Shown here: positions 51,194 to 58,839 of the stretch, in pieces
Layout: each line of letters starts with the position of its first letter
How positions within the stretch are numbered: the first letter of the stretch is position 1
Assembly (NCBI GenBank): GCA_963663395.1
Contig: OY760226.1
Span: 5,270,001 to 5,334,000, forward strand
Direction of reading: 5' to 3'
DNA from: Azophilus sp963663395
GTDB lineage: Bacteria > Pseudomonadota > Gammaproteobacteria > Pseudomonadales > Azotimanducaceae
DNA: 64,000 bases
Translations under genes and position numbers: made by a program
Notes under the pieces: generated by a model
The model's input: only the letters and a program-made list of their open reading frames with translations
Told to the model about the DNA's origin: nothing
Database searches by the model: none

Positions 51194-51207
51194 ACCCGAC
51201 ATAATCC
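51194..51207 (+). repeat. Inner RIT subterminal inverted repeat, left copy
   Basis: ACCCGACATAATCC; its exact inverse GGATTATGTCGGGT lies at 54432-54445, just after ritC. It shares the GACATAA core with the terminal repeat and is a likely second recombinase-binding site. Confidence 0.85.
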
Positions 51208-51248
51208 GGACTCCAACCATCAACCTCCCACATGGAGAGGAGTCCACC

Positions 51249-52487
51249 ATGAAGTACGTTGTCAACAGCGAAGTCGTTTTGTCGCGAGCGCCAGAAGGTC
51301 CGCTTGCAGACTGGCTCGGTAGGTTTGCAAGTTTCGCGAGCACGAAGGGATACGCCCGTTCCTCGGTTCATCGACAGGTTTTGCTAGCAGCCGGTTTTAG
51401 CCGATGGCTCAAGCAAGAGGGGATCGAACCGGGATGCATAACCTCCGATCATCCGAAGCAGTATTTTCGATGTCGCGCTCGCCAGGTCCTGCCTTGCCAG
51501 GGGGACAACGCGGCGCTCAAGCATGTTCTTGACTTTCTGCGCGTCGAGGGCGTGATCCCGGTCGAGCAAATTCCAGCACATCGCGTCACGGAGACCGATG
51601 GTTGCGTGCAGGCCTATGAGCAATATTTGCAAGAGATGCGTGGTTTGGCAGCCACAACGATCGAGTACTACGTGTCATTCACACGCAACTTTCTCGAGTA
51701 CCGTTTTGGTAGCGGACAGCTCGCACTTTCTCGGATGAGCGCTGGCGACGTCGTGGGATTTGTACAACGCGAGGCGTTGCTCATGAGCAGGAAGCGAGCG
51801 AAGCTCATGACCACCGCATTGCGCTCTTTTCTCGGGTACCTACGCTATCGCGGCGTGGGAACGCCGGATCTGGCCGCCGCCGTTCCCGTCGTCGCCAACT
51901 GGTCCGCGACATCGGTTCCGCGCGCGATTTCAGCCGATCAAGTTCACCGATTGTTGATCAGTGTTGACCGGGACACCGCCATGGGGCGTCGCGACTATGC
52001 CATTTTGCTGCTGCTGGCTCGCCTGGGACTACGTTCAAGTGAAGTAGCCTTTCTGGAACTCGATGACATCGACTGGAACAGCGGAGCCTTGCGCGTTCGC
52101 GCCAAGGGCGGCAGGCGCAACGAACTTCCCTTGTCCCGCGAGATCGGGGAAGCGATTGCCGCCTATCTGAGCCATGGGCGGCCAATGAGCAACAGTCGAC
52201 GCGTATTCCTGCGCGCCAAGGCGCCCGTTCGCGGTTTTCGGGGTCAAAGCGGCGTTGGTTCCGTGGTTCGTAATTCGCTGAAGCGTGCGGGGTTGGATGC
52301 ACCGAGTTTCGGTGCCCACCAGTTTCGCCATGGCCTTGCCACTGGAATGCTGCGCCAGGGTGCCTCATTGGGAGAGATCGGTGACGTACTGGGGCATCGC
52401 CATCCCGATACCACCAGGATATACACCCGGGTCGATCTCGCAGCGCTGCGGACCCTGGCCTTGCCATGGCCGGGAGGTGTCCGATGA
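51249..52487 (+). CDS. ritA: Inner RIT tyrosine recombinase RitA
   Basis: 412 residues; 'ggagaggag' immediately precedes the ATG. N-terminal core-binding region with 'QEMRGLAATTIEYYVSFTRN' (about residue 130), catalytic domain with R in 'ARLGLRSSEVAFLE', HxxR in 'GAHQFRHGLAT', and 'VLGHRHPDTTRIYTRVD' with nucleophile Y392. All residues needed for strand exchange are visible. RitA is the first and longest protein of RIT elements. Its stop overlaps the ritB start in an ATGA (52484-52487), indicating translational coupling. It is less G+C-rich than the outer trio, so the two RITs are not recent copies of each other. Confidence 0.92.
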   Translation: MKYVVNSEVVLSRAPEGPLADWLGRFASFASTKGYARSSVHRQVLLAAGFSRWLKQEGIEPGCITSDHPKQYFRCRARQVLPCQGDNAALKHVLDFLRVEGVIPVEQIPAHRVTETDGCVQAYEQYLQEMRGLAATTIEYYVSFTRNFLEYRFGSGQLALSRMSAGDVVGFVQREALLMSRKRAKLMTTALRSFLGYLRYRGVGTPDLAAAVPVVANWSATSVPRAISADQVHRLLISVDRDTAMGRRDYAILLLLARLGLRSSEVAFLELDDIDWNSGALRVRAKGGRRNELPLSREIGEAIAAYLSHGRPMSNSRRVFLRAKAPVRGFRGQSGVGSVVRNSLKRAGLDAPSFGAHQFRHGLATGMLRQGASLGEIGDVLGHRHPDTTRIYTRVDLAALRTLALPWPGGVR

Positions 52488-53353
52488 GTACTCTTCGCGA
52501 AGCCGTCTTTGAGTACCTGAGCATGAGGCGCAACCTGGGATTTAAATTGCGTGACGCCGGGAAGGCGCTACTCGACTTCGCCAATTTCATGGAGAAATGC
52601 CAAGCACCCTTCATCACCGAGGCCTTGGCGCTTGCCTGGGCGCAACAGCCCGAGAGCGTCCGGCCCGCGTATTGGTCGAAACGGCTGGGCCATGTGCGTG
52701 TCTTTGCGCGCTATCGCAAGGCCACGGACCCGCGCACGGAGGTTCCGTCCCCGGGGTTGTTACCCTTTCAACCCACGCGGGCAAAACCGTATCTGTACTC
52801 CGATGAAGAGATCCGGACTCTGCTGCGCGCCGCCCTCGACATGCCGCACCGTTTTGAACGGGGCGCATTGCTGTCCTGGGTCTACTACTGCCTGTTCGGT
52901 CTGCTCAGCGTCTCGGGGCTCCGTCTGGGTGAAGCGCGGAATCTCCAACTCCGGGATGTCGATCTCGATACCGCGGTGCTGACAGTGCGAGAAGCTAAAC
53001 ACGGCCGAACGCGCCTGGTCCCGTTGCACAACTCGACCCGCGACGTCCTTGCCGACTACATCATCCGACGCGAGCGCCATTGGGCGGGACGCCCGGTATC
53101 GTCATACCTGTTTGTCTCCAGTTGGGGGAACCGGCTGGACAATGGACAGATCCACCGTGCCTTTTACGCACTGTCGCGCCGGATCGGTCTGCGTGGCGCG
53201 TGTGACAGCCACGGACCACGTCTGCATGATTTCAGACACCGTTTCGCAACGAATACCTTGGTGAACTGGTATCGGCGCGACCAGGATCCCGAGCGTCTGC
53301 TGCCGATTTTGTCCGCCTATCTGGGACATGTGCACATCGCCGATACTCAATGA
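52484..53353 (+). pseudogene. ritB: Inner RIT tyrosine recombinase RitB, truncated before the catalytic Tyr
   Basis: 289 residues from the ATG overlapping the ritA stop. 'RNLGFKLRDAGKALLDFANF' and 'SGLRLGEARNLQLRDVDLDT' (catalytic Arg), 'RLHDFRHRFATN' (HxxR) and 'LSAYLGHVHIADTQ' are present, then TGA at 53351. The outer RitB has 'CWYIEAVPELL' at this place; here the frame continues after the stop as 'YLEASPELMGEAMRRLESRW' and reaches a natural TGA overlapping the ritC ATG (53425-53428). A TGG-to-TGA change therefore removes the nucleophilic Tyr and the last 24 residues. Unless the stop is read through, the protein cannot cleave DNA. Confidence 0.85.
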
Positions 53354-53424
53354 TATCTGGAAGCCTCTCCCGAGTTGATGGGCGAAGCCATGCGCCGCCT
53401 CGAAAGTCGTTGGGAGGATCGGTC

Positions 53425-54423
53425 ATGACCTGCAAAACCAGTCTGGCGCCCCTGCTGGAGCGATTCTTTACCCAGCGCCTGATGCAACAGCGCCAAGCGA
53501 GTCCGCACACCGTCAGTTCCTATCGAGACTCGTTCCGCCAACTCCTGATATTTGCGCAACAGTGCCTAAAGCGGTCACCCTCAAACCTGGATTTCGCGCA
53601 GATCGATGCATCATTGGTCGTGGCCTTTCTGAACGACCTGGAAACGCAGCGGGGACTGAGCATTCGCAGCCGCAACTTGCGGCTTGCCGCAATCCATTCC
53701 TTCTTTCGCTACGCGGCGTTCGAACTGCCGACCCATGCGGCACAGATCCAGAGAGTGCTCGCCATTCCGAGCAAGCGATACACGCGCAAACAGGTCGGCT
53801 TTCTCAACCGTGACGAGGTCGATGCCTTGCTCGCGGCGCCGGATACAGGTACCTGGTCTGGCAGACGTGACCACGCCTTCATCTTGACCGCCGTGCAAAC
53901 TGGCTTGCGCCTGTCCGAGATGACCGGACTCAAACGCGAAGACCTTTTCGCTGACAACGCAACTCACCTGAGGGTCGTTGGAAAGGGACGCAAGGAACGC
54001 TGTACGCCGCTCGCCAAGCCAACCCGGGCCGTGTTGAAGAGCTGGCTGCAGGAACCGCCGCGTGGCACTGACGATGTGCTCTTTCCCAGCGCAAGAGGCA
54101 ACCGGCTCAGTGTGGATGGCGTACAGTACCTGTTGAACAAGCACCGCATGACAGCCTCAAAGGCCTGCCCGTCATTGAAAGACAAGCGGGTCACCGTCCA
54201 TCGGTTGCGGCATACCATGGCCATGGATCTCTTGCAGGCGGGAGTTGATCGTTCGGTGATCGCACTATGGCTCGGGCATGAGCGCATCGACACCACTCAG
54301 ATTTATATCGAGGCAACACTCGCGATGAAAGAGCAGGCACTCGCCAAGACATCGCCGCCAATAGGCGATCCCGGTCGATACCAGCCGCCTGACCGCCTCC
54401 TCGGCTTTCTGAATGGGCTGTAA
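53425..54423 (+). CDS. ritC: Inner RIT tyrosine recombinase RitC
   Basis: 332 residues from 'MTCKTSLAPLLERFF' at 53425 (ATGA overlap with the original ritB stop; the longer frame to 53350 is read-through of the disabled ritB end). N-terminal SAM-like domain 'QASPHTVSSYRDSFRQLLIF'. Catalytic residues: R in 'QTGLRLSEMTGL', K in 'GKGRKERCTPL', 'VHRLRHTMAMDLL', 'LGHERIDTTQIYIEATLAMK'. It appears intact. It is clearly homologous to the split outer RitC ('VLRH', 'LGHERVETTQMYVHA'). Confidence 0.92.
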   Translation: MTCKTSLAPLLERFFTQRLMQQRQASPHTVSSYRDSFRQLLIFAQQCLKRSPSNLDFAQIDASLVVAFLNDLETQRGLSIRSRNLRLAAIHSFFRYAAFELPTHAAQIQRVLAIPSKRYTRKQVGFLNRDEVDALLAAPDTGTWSGRRDHAFILTAVQTGLRLSEMTGLKREDLFADNATHLRVVGKGRKERCTPLAKPTRAVLKSWLQEPPRGTDDVLFPSARGNRLSVDGVQYLLNKHRMTASKACPSLKDKRVTVHRLRHTMAMDLLQAGVDRSVIALWLGHERIDTTQIYIEATLAMKEQALAKTSPPIGDPGRYQPPDRLLGFLNGL

Positions 54424-54431
54424 CCTCGACA

Positions 54432-54445
54432 GGATTATGTCGGGT
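54432..54445 (-). repeat. Inner RIT subterminal inverted repeat, right copy
   Basis: GGATTATGTCGGGT, the inverse of 51194-51207, beginning 9 bp after the ritC stop. Confidence 0.85.
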
Positions 54446-54513
54446 AACGGAAGGCCGATGGACAAAAATAGCCAGTGAACTCAGTTCATACAATCGCGAC
54501 CTGTCTGTTACTC

Positions 54514-54541
54514 GACATAAAAAAGTTCAAGAGATAATGCC
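54514..54541 (-). repeat. Inner RIT terminal inverted repeat, right copy
   Basis: Exact inverse of 51119-51146. The outer ritC reading frame resumes directly beyond it at 54542. Confidence 0.95.
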
Positions 54542-55322
54542 TCAGAACGTGCGGCGTGACGCGCTTGTTTGCCAACGTGGGGCACGTTTCCGCGGCGATG
54601 GCCGTGTATTTGCGCACGATGCGTTCCACGGCATCCCGGCTCAACGGCGTTCCCCGCGTGGTCGTGAACAGCGGATCGTCCGGGCCACCTCCGTGCTCGT
54701 CGATCCATCGGCGCAAGGCCTCGCGGCTATCCGAACGGAGCGGCGTGGCGCGCTCCTTGCGGCCCTTGCCCGTGCATCTGATATGGGCGCCCGTCCCGAG
54801 ATGAACGTCGCACACGCGCAGACCGATGGCTTCGGAGACGCGCAAGCCCGTCTGGAGCATCACCAGCAGCAGCGTCCGGTCGCGGCGGCCGAACCAGGTG
54901 GCGTCCGGACTCGCCACGAGGGCCTCCATCTCGTTGCGTGCAAGGAAGTCCACGACGGGTTTGTCGTGGCGTTTCGGCGGGATCGCCAGAACGTGCTGGC
55001 AGTGCAGCAGAAGCTGTGGCTCGTTGACCGCGACGCAGTTGAAGAACGAGCGGATCGCGGCCAGCCGCGCGTTCCGGGTCCGCGCGCTGTTGCCGCGCGC
55101 CTCCTCGCAGAAGGAGAGGAAGTCTCCGACGAGGTCCGCATCGAGGTCCGCGATCAGAAGTTCCGTTGGCGCGCGACCGAGGCGGTCCTGGGCGAAGCCG
55201 AGCAGGAGCCGGAACGTGTCGCGGTAGCTCGCCACGGTGTTCGGGCTTGCCTGCATCTGCGAGAGCAGCCGCTCCGTGAAGAAGCGCTGGAGATGGGCTG
55301 GTAGTCGGTTGGTCTCCATCAT
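54542..55322 (-). pseudogene. ritC: Outer RIT ritC, N-terminal fragment
   Basis: Begins at the ATG at 55322 (ATGA overlap with the ritB stop) as 'MMETNRLPAHLQRFFTERLL', with 'QASPNTVASYRDTFRLLLGF', catalytic Arg in 'QTGLRVSEAIGL', 'GKGRKERATPL' and the start of the HxxR motif 'RVTPHVLRH'. From there the frame runs into the inner RIT's end ('YLLNFFMSSNRQVAIV', stop at 54486). The catalytic His-2 and Tyr are in the fragment at 50880-51092. The protein is therefore a domain-truncated, inactive recombinase. Confidence 0.92.
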
Positions 55323-56266
55323 GGCGAGATCTCCCGGTGGCGGGCCTCCGCCCGTTCCGCTGCCAGCTGCAGGAGTTCCGGGACCGCTTCGATGTACCAG
55401 CACGTGTGCTCCGGCTTGGTGTGACCGAGATAGGCGCTGAGCCGGTACATCTCGCGGTCGATGTCCCGTCCCTCGCGGAACCAGTCGAGCATGGTGTGAA
55501 CGGCGAGCGTGTGGCGCAGGTCGTGGATGCGCGGTCCGGTGCCGTGCTTCCAGTGCTGTCCGGAGATCCTCCTGATCCCGATGCGTTGAGTCACAAGAGC
55601 GAAGTTGTAGCGGGCTCCCTCATCGCCGGCCGGTTGTCCGTCTTCCCTGACGAAGAACCGCGGCGAGTCCGTGTCGGTCAGCCGGTCGCGCTCGACGGCG
55701 TAGTGCGCCAGTCGAGCGACCGCGCAGGATCTCACGGGGATGGAGCGCTCGCCTCCGTTCTTCGACCGCCGGATGTGGAGGATGCCGCCATCGAGATCGA
55801 CGTCGCGGCGTTCCAGCCGGAGCGCTTCGCTGATCCGCATCCCGGTCACGGCGATCAGCCCGAAGAGCGTCTGGTGGAGCAGTGCGCGCAGCCCGTACGG
55901 CGACCCGAGTCGCCCGGCCTCGTCGATCAGTTGCGCCAGTTGCTGCGGCGTGTAGATGTAGGGCTTCGAGCGCACCGGTCGCGCCGGGATCAGTCCGGCG
56001 GGCGGCACCTCGGTACGGTCGTCGCGCGCCTGAAGCCACGCTGCGAAGCCTCGCACCATGACCAGGCGGCCGCCCCAGGTGGCGTTGCTGGCGTTGCCGT
56101 AGTGGTCCCGCCACGCCAGGAAGAGTTCCGTCGAGATGTGGTGGGATCCCACGCTGCCGGCGTATTCGACGAACTTGCGCAGGACGAACTCGTCGGTCGA
56201 GAGGTCGTAGCCCAGGCTGCGCCGCGTTGCGAGGTAGTCGTTCAGGTGTTGGGGCATACAGGTCAT
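55319..56266 (-). CDS. ritB: Outer RIT tyrosine recombinase RitB
   Basis: 315 residues, starting at the ATG that overlaps the ritA stop (56263-56266). 'TRRSLGYDLSTDEFVLRKFV' opens the DNA-binding domain; catalytic R in 'VTGMRISEALRLERRDVDL', HxxR in 'RIHDLRHTLAVH', His in 'SAYLGHTKPEHT' and Tyr in 'CWYIEAVPELLQL'. All active-site residues are present, in contrast to the inner RitB. Its stop overlaps the ritC start, the typical tight A-B-C packing of RIT elements. Confidence 0.93.
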   Translation of the reverse strand: MTCMPQHLNDYLATRRSLGYDLSTDEFVLRKFVEYAGSVGSHHISTELFLAWRDHYGNASNATWGGRLVMVRGFAAWLQARDDRTEVPPAGLIPARPVRSKPYIYTPQQLAQLIDEAGRLGSPYGLRALLHQTLFGLIAVTGMRISEALRLERRDVDLDGGILHIRRSKNGGERSIPVRSCAVARLAHYAVERDRLTDTDSPRFFVREDGQPAGDEGARYNFALVTQRIGIRRISGQHWKHGTGPRIHDLRHTLAVHTMLDWFREGRDIDREMYRLSAYLGHTKPEHTCWYIEAVPELLQLAAERAEARHREISP

Positions 56267-57489
56267 TCGCGGTCTCCCTCCGTCGGCCAGGGGCGGGAGA
56301 TCGACCGGAGTGCGTCCACATCGTGCTGCGCGTAGATCGTCGTGGTTTTCGCCGACCGGTGTCGCAGCACGTCCCCGATCTCCTCCAGCGATGCCCCCTT
56401 GCGGAGCATGTCCGTGGCAAGGCTGTGCCGCAGGACATGCGCTCCTACATGCAATCGGGGCGGCGTGACGCCGGTTGCCTTGTACGCCTCCGCGAGCATC
56501 AGGCGCACTCGCACGCGCTTGAGCCGACCGAACGGCGCATTCGTGGAGACGAACAGGGCGCGGTCGCGGCCCCGCCGTTCATGGCGGATGTAGTCGACGA
56601 TCGCCTCGCCGACATCCGCCGGCAGTGGCATCCGGTCGTGCAGGCGCCCTTTGCCGCGGACCAGGATTTCTCCGGCCCTCCAGTCGATGTCGTCGAGTTC
56701 GATGCCGACCACCTCGGGTTCGCGCAGCCCGAGTCTGGCCATGGTCAGGACAATGGCGTAGTTCCTCTTCGCCGCCTTGCCGCGCTGCCCAACCGCCGCC
56801 ACCACGCGGTTCACCTCGGCGGGCGTGAGGTGGCGCGGGATCTTCCTCGGCACACCCTTCACGGAGGGAACGGCCTTGCTCAGATCGCGCTCCGTCCGAC
56901 CGCTCCACAACAGGAACCGGAACAGGTTGCGCAGATGCGAAGGCACGTCCCGGTTCCGGCTCCCGGCAGCTCGCACCGTTGCCATGAAGGCGGTGATGTC
57001 GTCCGGCACAATGTCCCGGGCATCGCCGAACTCCTCGCCGAACCGGAACGCGAGAAAGCGGTCGTAGACCCTGAGACATACGTAAATCGTGCTGTCTGCG
57101 AGCCCACGCACCTGCTTGAGGTAGCGCCGGTACTCGCGGCGCTGGCAGGCCAGCGGCGACATGTCCGTGACCACCGCATCCGGCGGGGCGCCGGCATGCT
57201 CGATCAGGTAGTCCCGGAACTTGTGCATGCAGCGGCGCGCGTACCGCTGGCTGCTGTGCGCCAGCCCGGCCGCGATCTCCGAGAACAGGGGGAGAGCCGC
57301 CTCCTCGTCGAGTTGCCGCGGCGACATGCCGCGCGTCTCCATGGCTTCCGCCACCGCGCTGGCGAGACGGCTGTGCCGCAACACCACGGGGCCGCAGTAC
57401 CCCGCCGTGTCGATCTGTCGGGCGAAGCCCTCCACGTGGCGCTCGAGCTCGCTCGGTGCCCCGCGATCCTTGGTGCTGATGGATTCCAT
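56263..57489 (-). CDS. ritA: Outer RIT tyrosine recombinase RitA
   Basis: 408 residues from 'MESISTKDRGAPSELERHVE', with 'aaggaaagaa' before the ATG. Core-binding domain with 'QVRGLADSTIYVCLRVYDRF'. Catalytic: Arg in 'ARLGLREPEVVGIELDDIDW', HxxR in 'GAHVLRHSLAT', and 'VLRHRSAKTTTIYAQHDVDA' with the nucleophilic Tyr. The box II second histidine context is 'RHRS' rather than the more common 'GHRS', a possible mild oddity. The gene reads inward from the right terminal repeat and is intact. Confidence 0.93.
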   Translation of the reverse strand: MESISTKDRGAPSELERHVEGFARQIDTAGYCGPVVLRHSRLASAVAEAMETRGMSPRQLDEEAALPLFSEIAAGLAHSSQRYARRCMHKFRDYLIEHAGAPPDAVVTDMSPLACQRREYRRYLKQVRGLADSTIYVCLRVYDRFLAFRFGEEFGDARDIVPDDITAFMATVRAAGSRNRDVPSHLRNLFRFLLWSGRTERDLSKAVPSVKGVPRKIPRHLTPAEVNRVVAAVGQRGKAAKRNYAIVLTMARLGLREPEVVGIELDDIDWRAGEILVRGKGRLHDRMPLPADVGEAIVDYIRHERRGRDRALFVSTNAPFGRLKRVRVRLMLAEAYKATGVTPPRLHVGAHVLRHSLATDMLRKGASLEEIGDVLRHRSAKTTTIYAQHDVDALRSISRPWPTEGDRE

Positions 57490-57607
57490 AGGTTCTTTCC
57501 TTCACTTGGGAAGGAGCAACCTATGTCAACGCGCTGCTCGCGCCACCTCGATTATGCCGCGTCTTCTAGCAGAATCTGCCGAACTCCATGAGCACTGTGG
57601 GAGTGGA

Positions 57608-57634
57608 TCGGCATAATCCGAACGTCGGCATAGT
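57608..57634 (-). repeat. Outer RIT terminal inverted repeat, right copy
   Basis: Exact inverse of 50795-50821. The same 10-bp core appears in opposite orientation 49 bp inward (GATTATGCCG, 57550-57559, facing CGGCATAATC, 57609-57618), matching the layout of the left end. Confidence 0.95.
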
Positions 57635-57938
57635 ATCCGATCTCATCAGTTAATTTGGCAATACCTCGACAAGTGCCCAGACGAAGCATCGCGACTCAAG
57701 CGGAACCGCGCACCCAATCTTTCCAACTTTGTGGTACGAATTGGGGCACAGGTCACGTAACGTATTGTTTTTATTTAAGTATTGTCGGATCGGACGGGAC
57801 TCGAACCCATCACCCAAGGATTACGAATCGCTAGTCAACCGCACATGTCTCTCTGCAAATCCATCTCCGATTACTGACATATTGCTGACACGATGTTTCT
57901 TGATAAGAGCGATGTTGTTCTTAACTAGTTGATTTTAT
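57635..57938. other. Junction between the RIT element and tRNA-Asn
   Basis: AT-rich compared with its surroundings, with no supported protein gene. It contains a tRNA 3'-half relic at 57784-57834 and otherwise nothing recognisable. Confidence 0.5.
57784..57834 (-). tRNA. tRNA 3'-half relic (possible att remnant)
   Basis: The minus strand shows an anticodon-loop-like TTCGTAA, an intact T-arm (ATGGG-TTCGAGT-CCCGT) and an acceptor-like CCGATCC tail, but the 5' half (D-arm and acceptor 5' strand) is not found upstream. A CGT anticodon would be threonine. Such 3' halves are commonly left by integrases that target tRNA genes; this one is not a functional tRNA. Confidence 0.55.
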
Positions 57939-58014
57939 TGGCTCCGCCTGCTGGGCTCGAACCAGCGACCCGCTGATTAACAGTCAGCTGCTCTACCAAC
58001 TGAGCTAAGGCGGA
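57939..58014 (-). tRNA. tRNA-Asn (GTT)
   Basis: 76 nt on the minus strand: acceptor TCCGCCT pairs with AGGCGGA; D-arm GCTCAGTTGGTAGAGC; anticodon arm CTGACTGTTAATCAG with anticodon GTT; T-arm CTGGTTCGAGCCCAG; CCA is encoded. The gene is intact and marks the right border of the mobile region. Confidence 0.97.
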
Positions 58015-58151
58015 ATAACTCTCGCGGCGGGAGGGGCCACCCCCGCCGGGGCAAGGGCGGCAAGTTTATCGGTGCCGGCCGCAATTGCAAGCGACCCGGT
58101 TGGTTTGGGGGCCGGATCAATGCCTCCAAACCGGAGGCCCCGCAACCGCCT

Positions 58152-58691
58152 TCAGGGCGCCGGCACCCGCTCGAATACCCGTGTAGCCATGAGCTTCTCG
58201 CCGTCCGAGTTGGCTTCCACCACCACCTCGAGGGTCTGCCCGCTCTCGCTCAGCCGAAACGTCTCGCGGCCGGTGGCATCGGTTGCCTTGGACAAGATGA
58301 CCAGGTCGCCCTCGAACCAGCCGGCGGACACCTTCCACAACCCCCGCTTGCGCTCGCCCCAGGATACGTCGCGGTAGACGCCCGTGTCGTAGCGGATGCC
58401 CATGGAGTCGCTGTCCTGCTCGATCACCATCGATTTCGCTTCGAGTACCGGGAAGTCCTGGGTGACGAACGCCAGGGCGCCGCCGCTCGGCAAGCCGATG
58501 CGCCCCTCGGCGAAGTCCCGGTCGGCGCGCGCCATGATCTGGCGCGTGTTCGGCGGCGGGTCGCTCAACTCGGTGTTCAGAACCCACTGTCCGCCGATGT
58601 CGTAGCGTACCGGCGGCTGTTCATCGAGCGGCACGCCGCCGCAGGCAGCCGCTGCAAGCACGACCAGGGCGCCGACGAGATTTCGGAACAT
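58152..58691 (-). CDS. Small lipoprotein of unknown function
   Basis: 179 residues from the ATG at 58691, chosen because it opens with a lipoprotein signal peptide: 'MFRNLVGALVVLAAAACGG', lipobox AAAC with Cys17. The longer frame (to 58892) runs through the divergent gene's start region. The mature part is beta-rich ('RYDIGGQWVLNTELSDPPP', 'LWKVSAGWFEGDLVILSKA', 'LEVVVEANSDGEKLMATRVF') and ends with a pattern typical of small META/lipocalin-like outer-membrane-associated proteins; no firm family. It is transcribed divergently from the HExxH/TPR gene at 58840. Confidence 0.7.
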   Translation of the reverse strand: MFRNLVGALVVLAAAACGGVPLDEQPPVRYDIGGQWVLNTELSDPPPNTRQIMARADRDFAEGRIGLPSGGALAFVTQDFPVLEAKSMVIEQDSDSMGIRYDTGVYRDVSWGERKRGLWKVSAGWFEGDLVILSKATDATGRETFRLSESGQTLEVVVEANSDGEKLMATRVFERVPAP

Positions 58692-58839
58692 GCGGCTGTA
58701 TCCATGCGACCGGAGTGGCCCGGTACTATGACAGAATCCCGCCAAGGCGCGCCAGCCCGCACTGTCCGCCCCCCGGAAATGTCCCGCAGCCCGCTTCCGA
58801 TCTTCCAATCCGCCGCCGCAAACCGATAAGCTGGGAACC

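Larger units (their letters stand above)
51093..54541. mobile_element. Inner RIT element inserted in outer ritC
   Basis: It carries a + strand trio of tyrosine recombinases (51249-54423) flanked by a perfect 28-bp inverted repeat (51119-51146 / 54514-54541) and subterminal 14-bp inverted copies (51194-51207 / 54432-54445). The left limit is inferred from where the interrupted ritC coding sequence resumes. The right limit is the end of the repeat. Confidence 0.85.
50795..57634. mobile_element. Outer RIT (Recombinase-in-Trio) element, interrupted by a second RIT
   Basis: It is bounded by a perfect 27-bp inverted repeat and carries three overlapping tyrosine recombinase genes on the minus strand: ritA 57489-56263, ritB 56266-55319, ritC from 55322. 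ritC is split by insertion of another RIT at about 51093-54541. Removing the insert leaves an element of about 3.4 kb, normal for RITs. Confidence 0.85.

Noticed and set aside
57729..57932. Small + strand open frame near tRNA-Asn
   Set aside because: It covers the tRNA 3'-half relic and has no ribosome-binding site or family match.
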